NCBI RefSeq assembly: GCF_024498075.1
Contig: NZ_JANHOF010000017.1
Span: 52,391 to 116,390 of the forward strand
Direction of reading: 5' to 3'
Source: Paenibacillus mendelii
GTDB lineage: Bacteria; Bacillota; Bacilli; Paenibacillales; Paenibacillaceae
DNA: 64,000 nucleotides
A program made the translations under genes and the position numbers. The first letter of the stretch is position 1. The number at the start of each line of letters is the position of its first letter. Under the pieces are notes generated by a model. It searched no databases. It was not told the origin of the DNA and was given only the letters and a program-made list of their open reading frames with translations. Positions 17,600-26,464 of the stretch are shown piece by piece.

Positions 17600-18597
17600 A
17601 GGGACAGCTCCTTCGCATGATTAATAGTAATGGCCTTCCCTGCAGCGGCAGACTCGTTGGCTGCGAGCGTAACGGCGAGGGTATCGGCGGCATCGGAGAA
17701 ATCGCCCAGCAGCAAGCCTGGCTGGTTGGTACGGATGGCTTCGATAAACGCTTTATCCTGCTCGTAATAGAAGTCGACTTCCAGTACTTCCGTCAGGTCT
17801 TGCGTATCATCCACGATCCGCAGCGTATTCACGTCAACGGAGAGGAAGAAGTTGTGTCCATAGAACTCCGTGCCGCCCTTACCGACGTACTTGGACAGGC
17901 AGCTGCTCGTGATATTGCCGATCGCGCCGGATTCCATGACGAACGAGACGGTACCCACATCATACGCAGTGGCCTCTGGATCAATATTGTGAATGTGGCG
18001 CTGCTCGTGATAGGCATGAACTTCCTTGATATCGCCAGCTAAGTAACGGATCAAATCCAGCTGATGCGTGGACTGCTCGACCAATTGACCTCCGGATTGC
18101 TCCATCATTCTCCACCAGCGTACGCCCGGCATACCGCCAAGACGGTAGGACAGGACCATATCGATCTGCTTGTCGGCCAGATAGGCTTTGGCCTTGGCAA
18201 CGGTTTCTAAGTAACGCAAGCAGTAGCCGGAGGTATGGATAATGCCGGAATCTTGTATAATCTTCTCTATCTTACGAACCTCATCCATATGTAAACCGAC
18301 CGGTTTCTCCGCTAACAAGTGAATGCCCTTGCGAGCCGCAGCCACTTCTTCCGCTCCCGAGCGTGCGAACGGAGGTGTACATATGAATAAAGCGTCCACT
18401 TCTCCGGAATCGATCAGCTCGGCACTGCTCTCGAAGGATTTGGCGCCGTACTTTTCGGCAATTTCCTCGGATCTTGCTTGGTTGATGTCATAGACTGCAG
18501 TGATTTGGGCGTGCTCGATCTTCTGCAGGGTGTTAATATGATGCTCCGCCATACCGCCAACACCGATAAAACCAACTCTAACTGTCATAATTAACAT
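17596..18597 (-). CDS. Gfo/Idh/MocA family NAD(P)-dependent dehydrogenase
   Basis: 333-residue oxidoreductase. Rossmann fold at the N-terminus (VRVGFIGVGGMAEHHI, GxGxxG-like), followed by the family hallmark LLAEKPVGL (EKP, cofactor and substrate lysine). The C-terminal alpha/beta domain carries STHQLDLIRYLAG with the catalytic His. It oxidises a sugar or cyclitol hydroxyl. Two ATGs are possible; GGGAGG lies 3 bases before the first (18597) and 12 before the second (18588), neither ideal. Upstream in the same orientation is an AraC regulator gene. Confidence 0.9.
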   Translation of the reverse strand: MLIMTVRVGFIGVGGMAEHHINTLQKIEHAQITAVYDINQARSEEIAEKYGAKSFESSAELIDSGEVDALFICTPPFARSGAEEVAAARKGIHLLAEKPVGLHMDEVRKIEKIIQDSGIIHTSGYCLRYLETVAKAKAYLADKQIDMVLSYRLGGMPGVRWWRMMEQSGGQLVEQSTHQLDLIRYLAGDIKEVHAYHEQRHIHNIDPEATAYDVGTVSFVMESGAIGNITSSCLSKYVGKGGTEFYGHNFFLSVDVNTLRIVDDTQDLTEVLEVDFYYEQDKAFIEAIRTNQPGLLLGDFSDAADTLAVTLAANESAAAGKAITINHAKELSL

Positions 18598-18739
18598 TCG
18601 CCTCCCAAATCGATTCGACTAAGATAATGGCCCTTTATCAAACCTCAGGAGTAGAATAATCGATTCGGAGATGCTTGTATTTATCGAAATCAACAATAAA
18701 TTTACGCAAATCGCCATCGGAGACGTGAATGTGCGACAT

Positions 18740-19525
18740 CTAGCCGAGCTGCTGCATTTTACGCCATTCGGTCGGAGAGACGCCTTCCGCCGATTTGAAC
18801 CATTGCGAGAAGGAGTGCAGCCGGGTGAAGCCGATTTGGGCTGCGATTTCCATGATCTCCTTGTCGGAGGAGCTTAGCAGCCATTTGGCCTCGGTCATCC
18901 GGCACTGCTGCTGATATTTCTTGGGACTCATATGATAAATTTGCTCGAACAGCCGGCGGAAGCCGGCCTCCGAGAATCCGGCAAGCGCAGCCATGCCCGA
19001 GATCTGCACGCCCTCCTGCAGATTCTCGCGGATATAATCTGCCGCTTTGGTGATGGTGAGCGATTGCTGATCCTTCTGCGAATGCTCCAGCAGGAAGAGT
19101 ACCATCACTTCGATCCACGAGACATAGTTCCTCGTCTGTTCTTTTAATTGAGAGGACTTGATGCGCTGCCACTCCCGAAACAAGCGTTCGAATCGATCCT
19201 TATCCAGGCGGGAAAGGGCGAAGAGGGTAGGCTTCTCTTCGCTTACGAGCATCTGCAGCAGCTCTTGGATTCGAGTAGGTATGCCCTCCAGATGAATAAC
19301 CCCGTAGCGATTTTTGCCAAGCCCCTCGAAGAGGTGGGGGATATGGGAAGGAATAAGCACCACATGACCAGCCTCCAAATCATGCTTGCCCTGATCCCAC
19401 CCGAAGACGCCGCGGCCTTCTAATAATATACTGATCTCGAAGGTAGCATGCCGATGTAATCCAGGATCCTGCCAATCCTCATCGAACGTACCTATGAAGC
19501 TTCGAATTTGGAATTCAGTGTGCAT
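18740..19525 (-). CDS. AraC family transcriptional regulator with cupin sensor
   Basis: 261 residues. An N-terminal cupin-like sugar-sensing domain (LHRHATFEISILLEGRGVFGWDQGKHDLEAGHVVLIPSHIPH) is followed by a C-terminal AraC double HTH (about 160-258, GMAALAGFSEAGFRRLFEQIYHMSPKKY and IGFTRLHSFSQWFKSAEGVSPTEW). The frame opens at 19540, but GGAGG is eight bases from the ATG at 19525. Sits 142 bp upstream of the dehydrogenase-isomerase pair, the likely target. Confidence 0.9.
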   Translation of the reverse strand: MHTEFQIRSFIGTFDEDWQDPGLHRHATFEISILLEGRGVFGWDQGKHDLEAGHVVLIPSHIPHLFEGLGKNRYGVIHLEGIPTRIQELLQMLVSEEKPTLFALSRLDKDRFERLFREWQRIKSSQLKEQTRNYVSWIEVMVLFLLEHSQKDQQSLTITKAADYIRENLQEGVQISGMAALAGFSEAGFRRLFEQIYHMSPKKYQQQCRMTEAKWLLSSSDKEIMEIAAQIGFTRLHSFSQWFKSAEGVSPTEWRKMQQLG

Positions 19526-19577
19526 CGGATAATCCTCCATATGGATGTAAATGACTCAGATGTGCCGCCTGAAGGAA

Positions 19578-20432
19578 TTACTTCCCCTTGCGAGTCATCT
19601 CGGCGAGCAGATCCCATTGCTGATCGGTCACATCAAGAAGGTCGTTGAACTGGCCGGCGCCCTGAAGCCACTCTCCTCCATCAATGGTGACGACTTCGCC
19701 GTTGATATAGCCGGCATAGTCCGATATGAGATAGGCGGCCAAATGAGCAAGCTCCTCTGTGGTACCTGTCCGCTTGAGAGGAATGCGGTTCATCATCTGC
19801 TGCTCCAAATCAGGTGTAGGCGCAAGTCTCGACCACGCCCCTTCTGTCGGGAAGGAACCTGGAGCAATAGCGACCTGCCGGATACCGTGCGGAGCCCACT
19901 CGACGGCTAGCGAACGGGTCAGAGCGAGCACGCCTGCCTTGGCAGCGGCCGAGGGGACGACGTATCCCGAGCCTGTCGAGGCGTAGGTGGTAACTATATT
20001 CAGCATCGTGCCGGCAGTGCCCTGGGCAATCCAACGCTTGCCCACTTCCAAAGTCATATAGAAGGTGCCATGCAGCACGATATTCAAGACCGCATCGACC
20101 GCCCGCGGAGAGAGACGCTCGGTGGGGCTGATGAAATTTCCCGCGGCATTATTAATGAGGACATCGATTCGGCCGTAATGCTGCTCGACGGCATCCACAA
20201 GCTCATGAATTTGGGCGGGCTCCCGAACGTCGCAGCTTTTGTAGAACACTTCTTTACCGGCAGAGCCCATTTCCTCAGAAGCCTTCTTCAGCACTTCCTC
20301 GCGGCGGCTCGTAATCGCGAGCCGGGCTCCCAGCTTCAGAAACATTTCTCCCATAGCGCGTCCGAGTCCAGTAGCTCCGCCTGTAATGAGCACGACTTTG
20401 CCTTGTAATAAATCCTTTGCGAACGGTCCCAT
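19578..20432 (-). CDS. SDR oxidoreductase resembling 2,4-dienoyl-CoA reductase
   Basis: 284-residue short-chain dehydrogenase. NADP-binding motif VLITGGATGLGRAMGEMF and NNAAGNF. In place of the usual YxxxK active site there is YVVPSAAAKAGV, i.e. Ser at the Tyr position with Lys kept, the arrangement of the animal mitochondrial and peroxisomal 2,4-dienoyl-CoA reductases. The C-terminal segment (IPLKRTGTTEELAHLAAYL...GQFNDL...VTDQQWDLL) also follows that family closely. Probable role: reduction of 2,4-dienoyl-CoA in breakdown of polyunsaturated fatty acids. No other beta-oxidation genes are nearby. GGAGCG precedes the ATG. Confidence 0.82.
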   Translation of the reverse strand: MGPFAKDLLQGKVVLITGGATGLGRAMGEMFLKLGARLAITSRREEVLKKASEEMGSAGKEVFYKSCDVREPAQIHELVDAVEQHYGRIDVLINNAAGNFISPTERLSPRAVDAVLNIVLHGTFYMTLEVGKRWIAQGTAGTMLNIVTTYASTGSGYVVPSAAAKAGVLALTRSLAVEWAPHGIRQVAIAPGSFPTEGAWSRLAPTPDLEQQMMNRIPLKRTGTTEELAHLAAYLISDYAGYINGEVVTIDGGEWLQGAGQFNDLLDVTDQQWDLLAEMTRKGK

Positions 20433-20666
20433 CTCATCACGCTCCTATGCCAGGAATTATGCGATCGAAACAGCGATGCGCGAGCAGCGCCCATAAAGAA
20501 TCTCTATAACTAATATAGAACAATTCGCTGGGATATGTGTAATAAATTGTTTATGAAAGAAGGGCAGGGGAACATTTCTAATGGAATAAATACATATCAT
20601 ATATATACAATATATATAATTTGTTATATGCTTATCCTGCTCATTAGCACTCATACAGCTATTAAT
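20433..20666. other. AT-rich intergenic region
   Basis: Spacer between the divergent SDR and GxGYxYP genes. It includes an alternating AT stretch around 20595-20630 (ATCATATATATACAATATATATAATT). No gene found; it holds the promoters of both units. Confidence 0.6.
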
Positions 20667-20682
20667 TTGTAACCGTTACCAT
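20667..20682 (+). promoter_or_regulatory. cre site (CcpA catabolite control)
   Basis: TTGTAACCGTTACCAT fits the extended cre consensus WTGNAANCGNWWNCAW at every defined position. It lies 138 bp before the start of the GxGYxYP gene, downstream of the AT-rich promoter region, so glucose repression by CcpA is the expected effect. Confidence 0.7.
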
Positions 20683-20819
20683 TCGGGAGAGGAGGAGTGC
20701 GCATCGGAAGGGCTTGCCTTACATTATGCAGGGGGCTTTCCGTCATGAGATGATTCTGTCCGTAGAATAACGACCGACGACAATGATCTAGATTCCCTAT
20801 TAAGCGGAGGAGGATTTTG

Positions 20820-23800
20820 ATGCACAAACGCAAGCTTTTATCGCTGTTCTTATCGATTTGTCTGGTTGGTTCGCTTATAGCCGGCTTGATGCCTGAGCGT
20901 GTCGAAGCACATTCGAAGGGAAAGGATTCCTACTACGAGAAGGCAGCTTACCGGGCGAAGAAGCTGAATGTTATCAAGCTCAGCGATATGACCCCGTCGG
21001 AAAGCGTGATGATCGCAACGCTGCAGGGACTGATTGCGAATAAGACCTCGGAGCAAATTTACATTTTGCCGGAATCGGGCAATTATGGGCAATGGCTTCA
21101 AGATCTGAAGAGCAAATACGGCGTGAAGATCAAGACGGTCGATAATCCTTGGAAGCTGCTGAAGCAATACAAGTCTTATATCAAGGGTTATCTGCTGTGG
21201 GAACAAGGAAACAGCTCGATCAATGCAGCCTCTTCGCTTGCCCATCTGAAGGACGCGGTGCTGGTGGAGAAGGGGGACGTGCGGAAGGCGAAGGGCTTCA
21301 AGCAGGTCATGGATCTCTCGAGCAAGGACGAGGCTTGGGTCAAGGCCAACTATTGGAACCGGTTGAAGCATGACCTCTTTATTGAACAGAAGGGCGAAAC
21401 AAGGGAAGAGCTGGCAGGGGGCATGGGTCCGAAGCTGCGCGACTATGCGGCGATGACAGGCGCATTCACCTTCTACGATGGCAACAGCGATTTCCGCAAG
21501 TCAGTGCTCGCCGATGCGGACGATGATTCCGTCCTGCTCGGCTGGGGCGATGCATCCGGTGGCGAAGACCGCTTCATCATGCCGAGCTCTGAGGCAGGCG
21601 TATTCACCCTGCCTGCAGATCACGCGTTCAACCTGTCCGTATTGAGCGGGTTCACGCTGCAAGGGCTGGAGCAGAAGCAAGCCGATCCCGTAACAGCTGA
21701 AGACAATGTGCATTATGTGTCCTTCGTCATGTCCGACGGCGACAACATCCAATGGATGCTCAACGACTTGGCGGAGAAGGGGAAGCCTTGGTTCGGGAAT
21801 GCGAACCGGGGGGCCTTTGACATGGGATGGGCGGTATCGCCGAGCATGATCGACTTAGCGCCGACTGTCGCCAAGCGCTTCTACGATGACGCGACTAAGA
21901 AGGATGCTTTCGTAGTAGGTCCATCCGGCGGGGGCTACATGTATCCGAGCAAATATCCGGAGGCGGAGCTCGATTCCCATTTGAAACAGTTGAACACCGC
22001 TATGGGCAGAATGGATCTGGGGCTTGTGGAGGTCATCGATTTCAATGCGTTCGAGAGGATGGACATCTGGAATAAATATACGGCGCAGCCGAATGTCGAC
22101 GGTGTCATTTATTTGGAGTACAGCAATCACAAAGCGTTGAACGGTGCGATCAAATGGGCGAATGACAAGCCGATCGTAACGCCGCGGGAAATGCTATGGG
22201 AGGGCAACGCGGGCAGTGACAACGCAAGCGTGGTCAATCATATTCGCAACGCGGCCCGAAATCCGAAGAGTGCGGTAGGATACTCTCTCGTACTGGTGCA
22301 TGCCTGGTCCAAATCGATGGATGATGTCAAATCGGTCATCGATCAATTCGGCGAGGATGTGAGGGTTGTTACGCCAGACAAGATGGTCGAATTAATTAAG
22401 CAGAATGTGCCGCAGCAAGGCCCGGATGCGCCGAATAAGGTGTATGAGGCGGAATCTGACTTCGGTCATAACACGGGCAAGCTCGACGGTGACGGCTGGT
22501 CCGCCAATGCGGCGGAGCATGCCCCAGGACATATGCTGTTCGGACCGAACGCGGCGGATATCCCGGCCGGCCGCCACCAAGTCAAGTTCCGGACCTTAAT
22601 CGATAATCGGACAGCGGATAACAGCCGCGTGCTGAACCTCGATATTTTCGATGTCACAGGCAACCAGGTCATTGCTGAGAAGGCGGTCGTCAAGTCACAA
22701 TTTCAGGCGGCTAATACCTATCAGAATTTAGTGCTGGAAGCCGATTTCGTGGAAGGGCACACCTATGAATTTCGCGCCTGGTACGACGGCAATGCTTACG
22801 TGAAGATCGATCGCGTGACCGTCGTGCTGGAGAACAATCTGGCGCAGCGCCTGTATGAGGCGGAGAACGACTTCGGACACAACACAGGGAAGCTGGACGG
22901 CGACGGCTGGTCCGCCAATCCGGTAGAGCATGGATCGGGGCATATGCTGTACGGGCCCTATGTGGCGGATATCCCGACAGGCGTTCATGACGTAACCTTC
23001 CGGATGATGGCTGGCGATATCGCGGGTGCGGATGCCGCCGTTGCCAGCGTGGATATCTACAGCCCAAGCTTCGATCAGGTGCTGCGATCGGTGGAGCTGA
23101 AGAAGAACGATTTTGCCGCTCCCATCACGTTTCAGGATATTACGCTGGACGACGTGAATTTCTCGTTGGGCAGCACGTATGAGTTCAGGGTCTATTTCAA
23201 CGATGCCGTTAACGTGAAGGTGGACCATGTGCGGCTGGATATGCCGGAGCTTGTCGTGCCGGACACGGCGTCCATTTATTTTAAATTCAGCGGGGCTGAT
23301 GTCGACTCACTGGCATTCGGAACGGACGCGGGGCAGAAGCAGCTTCAAGCTTGGGGCAAAGCAAGCCAGGCAGGGAAGCCGGATGTCAATGTAACCGCGA
23401 ATGCGGTCTGGTCGGTCGTGAGCGGCGGGAATACCGTCAGCGTAAGCGACAGTGGGATGCTGACAGTGCTGGGAGCAGGCGAAGCAGTCGTCAAGGCGGC
23501 TTATAATGGTCTGGAAGCCAATATCTCTATTCGGGTATCGGACACCTACGAATACCGTATATTCGAAGCGGAGAGCGATTTCGGCCATAATACCGGAGCA
23601 GCCGACGGGGATAGTTGGCACGCGAATACGGTTGATCATGGACCCGGCCATATGCTGCACGGACCGGGGGTTACGGATCTTCCATCCGGCAGTCATCCAG
23701 TCATTTTTCGAATGAAAATCGATGTTAATACCGGCTCATCGGACCGCGTGTTAAACTTGGATATCTTCGACGGAACGGGCAACCGGGTCGTAGGGGAAAA

Positions 23801-23963
23801 AGCGATTCTTCGGACGGATTTTACGTCTGCCGACGGTTACCAGGATTTTGTCGTCAATGCGGATTTCGTTACCGGGCATTCCTACCAATTCCGGGTGTGG
23901 TATGACGACAACGCGGCCATTCATGTGGATAAGGTATCCGTCCGGATACCCGCGGCAAACTAA
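20820..23963 (+). CDS. Secreted GxGYxYP-domain protein with three repeated C-terminal modules
   Basis: 1047 residues with a cleavable signal peptide (LLSLFLSICLVGSLIAGLMP...VEA, cut about residue 31). Residues about 40-530 form the GxGYxYP domain, a putative glycoside hydrolase family named for GGGYMYP (about residue 370). It also holds FVMSDGDNIQWM with acidic residues. Three modules of about 125-130 residues follow (541-665, 678-800, 911-1047), each beginning Y/FEAExDFGHNTGxxDGDxWxAN and containing RVLNLDIFD-like strands; they look like carbohydrate-binding beta-sandwiches. A Big_2 immunoglobulin-like domain (about 805-905) separates modules 2 and 3. GGAGGAGG gives the ATG at 20820. Substrate unknown; cell-surface or secreted glycan processing is likely. 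Confidence 0.85.
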   Translation: MHKRKLLSLFLSICLVGSLIAGLMPERVEAHSKGKDSYYEKAAYRAKKLNVIKLSDMTPSESVMIATLQGLIANKTSEQIYILPESGNYGQWLQDLKSKYGVKIKTVDNPWKLLKQYKSYIKGYLLWEQGNSSINAASSLAHLKDAVLVEKGDVRKAKGFKQVMDLSSKDEAWVKANYWNRLKHDLFIEQKGETREELAGGMGPKLRDYAAMTGAFTFYDGNSDFRKSVLADADDDSVLLGWGDASGGEDRFIMPSSEAGVFTLPADHAFNLSVLSGFTLQGLEQKQADPVTAEDNVHYVSFVMSDGDNIQWMLNDLAEKGKPWFGNANRGAFDMGWAVSPSMIDLAPTVAKRFYDDATKKDAFVVGPSGGGYMYPSKYPEAELDSHLKQLNTAMGRMDLGLVEVIDFNAFERMDIWNKYTAQPNVDGVIYLEYSNHKALNGAIKWANDKPIVTPREMLWEGNAGSDNASVVNHIRNAARNPKSAVGYSLVLVHAWSKSMDDVKSVIDQFGEDVRVVTPDKMVELIKQNVPQQGPDAPNKVYEAESDFGHNTGKLDGDGWSANAAEHAPGHMLFGPNAADIPAGRHQVKFRTLIDNRTADNSRVLNLDIFDVTGNQVIAEKAVVKSQFQAANTYQNLVLEADFVEGHTYEFRAWYDGNAYVKIDRVTVVLENNLAQRLYEAENDFGHNTGKLDGDGWSANPVEHGSGHMLYGPYVADIPTGVHDVTFRMMAGDIAGADAAVASVDIYSPSFDQVLRSVELKKNDFAAPITFQDITLDDVNFSLGSTYEFRVYFNDAVNVKVDHVRLDMPELVVPDTASIYFKFSGADVDSLAFGTDAGQKQLQAWGKASQAGKPDVNVTANAVWSVVSGGNTVSVSDSGMLTVLGAGEAVVKAAYNGLEANISIRVSDTYEYRIFEAESDFGHNTGAADGDSWHANTVDHGPGHMLHGPGVTDLPSGSHPVIFRMKIDVNTGSSDRVLNLDIFDGTGNRVVGEKAILRTDFTSADGYQDFVVNADFVTGHSYQFRVWYDDNAAIHVDKVSVRIPAAN

Positions 23964-23988
23964 TTTCTATGCAGCCAGCCGTATAGTG

Positions 23989-24022
23989 GAGAGCTCGATT
24001 GAGAGATCGGGCTCTTTGTTTG
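23989..24022 (+). terminator. Terminator after the GxGYxYP gene
   Basis: GAGCTCGAT (23991-23999) pairs with ATCGGGCTC (24006-24014) through one G-U pair, followed by TTTGTTT. Confidence 0.7.
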
Positions 24023-24109
24023 CGTGAAAATGCTTTTGGGTAAAATAAGGGTGTTGGTTTGCTTGAAGTTTCTTACACATACAGGTGAAACCGGAAGGAG
24101 AATCAGACG

Positions 24110-24529
24110 ATGCAGGAGACGAAACAGCTGGAGAAGCAAATTGCAGATGTATTGAAGTCCAATCAAATCTGTTCGTTCGGCACGGTGGACGGAAATAAGC
24201 CGAAGGTTCGCTACATGGCGCTGTTCAGCGAAGGTCTGGACATCTACTTGGCTACCAACAGCAAGACGGATAAAGTGGACGAGCTGAAGAACAATGATAA
24301 CGTGCATATCCTGGTCGGCTATGACGGGAAGCGTTCCTCGGATATTCTACAAATCGAGGCAGTGGCTGAGCTGTGCAAGAATAACACGCTGCGGGAACGG
24401 TTATGGAGCGATGCCTTCAAGGCATGGTTTGACGGGCCGCATGATCCGGAGTACATTATTCTGACCATTAAGCCGGGCAGAATTGAGTATATGAGCGAGG
24501 GCGCAGAGCCGCAGCGATGGGAGCGTTAA
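24110..24529 (+). CDS. Pyridoxamine 5'-phosphate oxidase-like flavoprotein
   Basis: 139-residue split-barrel FMN-binding protein of the PNPOx-like/general stress protein 26 group. Features: ICSFGTVDGNKPKVRYMALF (first strands of the barrel), DIYLATNSKTDKVDELKNNDNVHILVG (FMN phosphate region) and a C-terminal IILTIKPGRIEYMSEG. Members bind FMN or F420/haem and reduce or bind small molecules; true PNPOx activity is unlikely given the short length. GGAAGGAGAA precedes the ATG. Single-gene unit ended by a strong terminator. Confidence 0.87.
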   Translation: MQETKQLEKQIADVLKSNQICSFGTVDGNKPKVRYMALFSEGLDIYLATNSKTDKVDELKNNDNVHILVGYDGKRSSDILQIEAVAELCKNNTLRERLWSDAFKAWFDGPHDPEYIILTIKPGRIEYMSEGAEPQRWER

Positions 24530-24563
24530 GCGCGAACAAGCGAATGGTGTTGAAAATAACGAG

Positions 24564-24600
24564 GAACCGGAGATCAGGCTGCTGATCTCCGGTTCTTTTT
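24564..24600 (+). terminator. Strong Rho-independent terminator
   Basis: Perfect 14-bp stem (24564-24577 with 24582-24595), GCTG loop, TTTTT tail. Confidence 0.93.
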
Positions 24601-24822
24601 GCTGCAATATATCGTCTTTCTATTCGGCATTCCATCATTGTAATAGCTATACAGCTGCTGAAGTTAGAATAATATTACCATATAAAGGAATTTATTGAGA
24701 TCAATTAGGGGATTCAGATAAATAGCCATCCAGAAACATAAATCAGGAGGGGAATAAGTTAAATAATGTAATTTAATAATCACTCTCAATCCGCATTTTG
24801 TAGAATACCCTCTCACAGCTTA

Positions 24823-24856
24823 TTGACCTTGATAACGCTTTCTCCTAATATAGGAG
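24823..24856 (+). promoter_or_regulatory. Promoter of the yesN-yesM operon with overlapping palindrome
   Basis: TTGACC (24823-24828), 17-base spacer, TAATAT (24846-24851). CTCCTAATATAGGAG around the -10 box is an interrupted palindrome and could be an operator. Confidence 0.6.
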
Positions 24857-24913
24857 CAAGACTCCGCTCCGTACTTGCCGGAGCCGAATAATGGATCCAA
24901 GGCGGTGTGACCT

Positions 24914-26464
24914 GTGCTAAGAATGCTTGTTGTGGACGATGACAAATTTGAACGGGACGGCGTCAAGTTTCTAGTCAACAAATACGGACTCCAGTTGAAT
25001 CTTGTTGAAGCAGACAGCGGTGAGAAAGCGTTGGATTATATCGTGAACCGCGGCGTTGACATCTTGTTTACCGATATTCGGATGAAAGGGATGGACGGTC
25101 TCGAATTGGCGGAGAAGGCCGTAGAGCTGGGAAGGCCGATCAAAGTGATATTCATGAGTGCGTATGGAGAATTCGAATATGCGCAGCGGGCAATCGATTT
25201 GAAAGCAATCCGCTATATTTTGAAGCCGGTTGAAGTGAATGAATTCCTGAAGGTCGTTTCTCAGGTTATTCAGCTGTGCGAAGATGAGCGGAAAGCGAAA
25301 GACCAGCATGAACGAATGGAACAGATGTCCCGGATGGAGAGGCGCTTCGAGAAGCAGAAGATCGTCTCTAATTTGATTCGGAGAAGAAACGATGCGGGGG
25401 ACGATGCAGAGGAGCTGAATCTGTCGATGATTCCGGCTGGCTTCCATCCGGGGGCACGGATGATTATGCTGGACACGCGAACCCGTTTCTTTGATCTGCT
25501 GGACCTCGATTTCGAGCAAAGCTTGAAGGAGATCGTCTTAACCAAGCATGACCTCGTTCATCTGAATGAATGTCAGAGTTTGCTGATCGTGGAGTCACAC
25601 GCCGAAGAGAAGGGCGAATTGCAGCTATTCGGCGAACGGATTATCCATTGGTTCAAAGCTACCTATGACCGGGATGTTACGGTCGTCATCGGCGGCGTAC
25701 TGAATGAGACCAAGACGTTTGATGAGCAATTCGGCGAACTTGAGCTCATTCTCGAGAATAAGTTTTTCTGTGATGAAGGAGCCGTCTTATTCGGTAATCC
25801 GACCTCGTTCGTCAGCCATCAGGATCAATACTCGCTGGATGAGGCGTTAGCCGAATTAACACAGAACATCCGGCGTGTCCGGTATGATATTGCCAGGCTG
25901 CAATTTCAACAAATGATCGAAGCGTTGCACAATAGCGATCAATATTCCGTTATTTACGTCAAGTATCTTTGCTCGGAGATTATCAAAGCGGTCTTTGACG
26001 CCTCGACGCTCAAAGACGCCAGCAGCTTCAAGGAAACTCTCGATCAAGTATACAAAACAACTCAGCTGGGCGAGTTAAACGCAGTCGTGTCTTCGGTATT
26101 GGCGGAACACGAGCCGTCCGGCAGCAACGCGACCGATTCGATGCGCAAAGTGATCGAGGATGCTGTCCGAATCATCGAGGAGGAGTATCATACCGACCTG
26201 TCGCTGGAATCTTTGGCTGAGCGAGTCTATTTGTCGCCCAGCTATTTCAGTCATTTATTCAGGCAGGAGAAGGGGATCGGCATCAATAAATACATCACCT
26301 CTTATCGAATGGAACAAGCACGTCGCATGCTGCTGACGACCAACCAGAAGATCGTAACGATCAGCCATCAGGTCGGATATTCAAACTTCCCTTATTTTAG
26401 CACATTATTTAAAACGCATTACGGTAAGACGCCAACGCAATACAGAGAAGAGTCGGGCAAATGA
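24914..26464 (+). CDS. YesN-type response regulator (receiver + AraC HTH)
   Basis: 516 residues. Receiver domain 1-120: MLVVDDDKFERDG (acidic pocket), phosphoacceptor Asp in DILFTDIRMKGMDG (about residue 55), conserved Lys in IRYILKPV. A middle region of about 270 residues, largely unassigned, links to a C-terminal AraC HTH (about 415-515, LSPSYFSHLFRQEKGIGINKYI and VGYSNFPYFSTLFKTHYGKTPTQYR). GTG start after AAGGCGGTG. The stop overlaps the start of the sensor kinase gene by four bases (ATGA). Activates the adjacent importer genes by family precedent. Confidence 0.93.
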   Translation: MLRMLVVDDDKFERDGVKFLVNKYGLQLNLVEADSGEKALDYIVNRGVDILFTDIRMKGMDGLELAEKAVELGRPIKVIFMSAYGEFEYAQRAIDLKAIRYILKPVEVNEFLKVVSQVIQLCEDERKAKDQHERMEQMSRMERRFEKQKIVSNLIRRRNDAGDDAEELNLSMIPAGFHPGARMIMLDTRTRFFDLLDLDFEQSLKEIVLTKHDLVHLNECQSLLIVESHAEEKGELQLFGERIIHWFKATYDRDVTVVIGGVLNETKTFDEQFGELELILENKFFCDEGAVLFGNPTSFVSHQDQYSLDEALAELTQNIRRVRYDIARLQFQQMIEALHNSDQYSVIYVKYLCSEIIKAVFDASTLKDASSFKETLDQVYKTTQLGELNAVVSSVLAEHEPSGSNATDSMRKVIEDAVRIIEEEYHTDLSLESLAERVYLSPSYFSHLFRQEKGIGINKYITSYRMEQARRMLLTTNQKIVTISHQVGYSNFPYFSTLFKTHYGKTPTQYREESGK

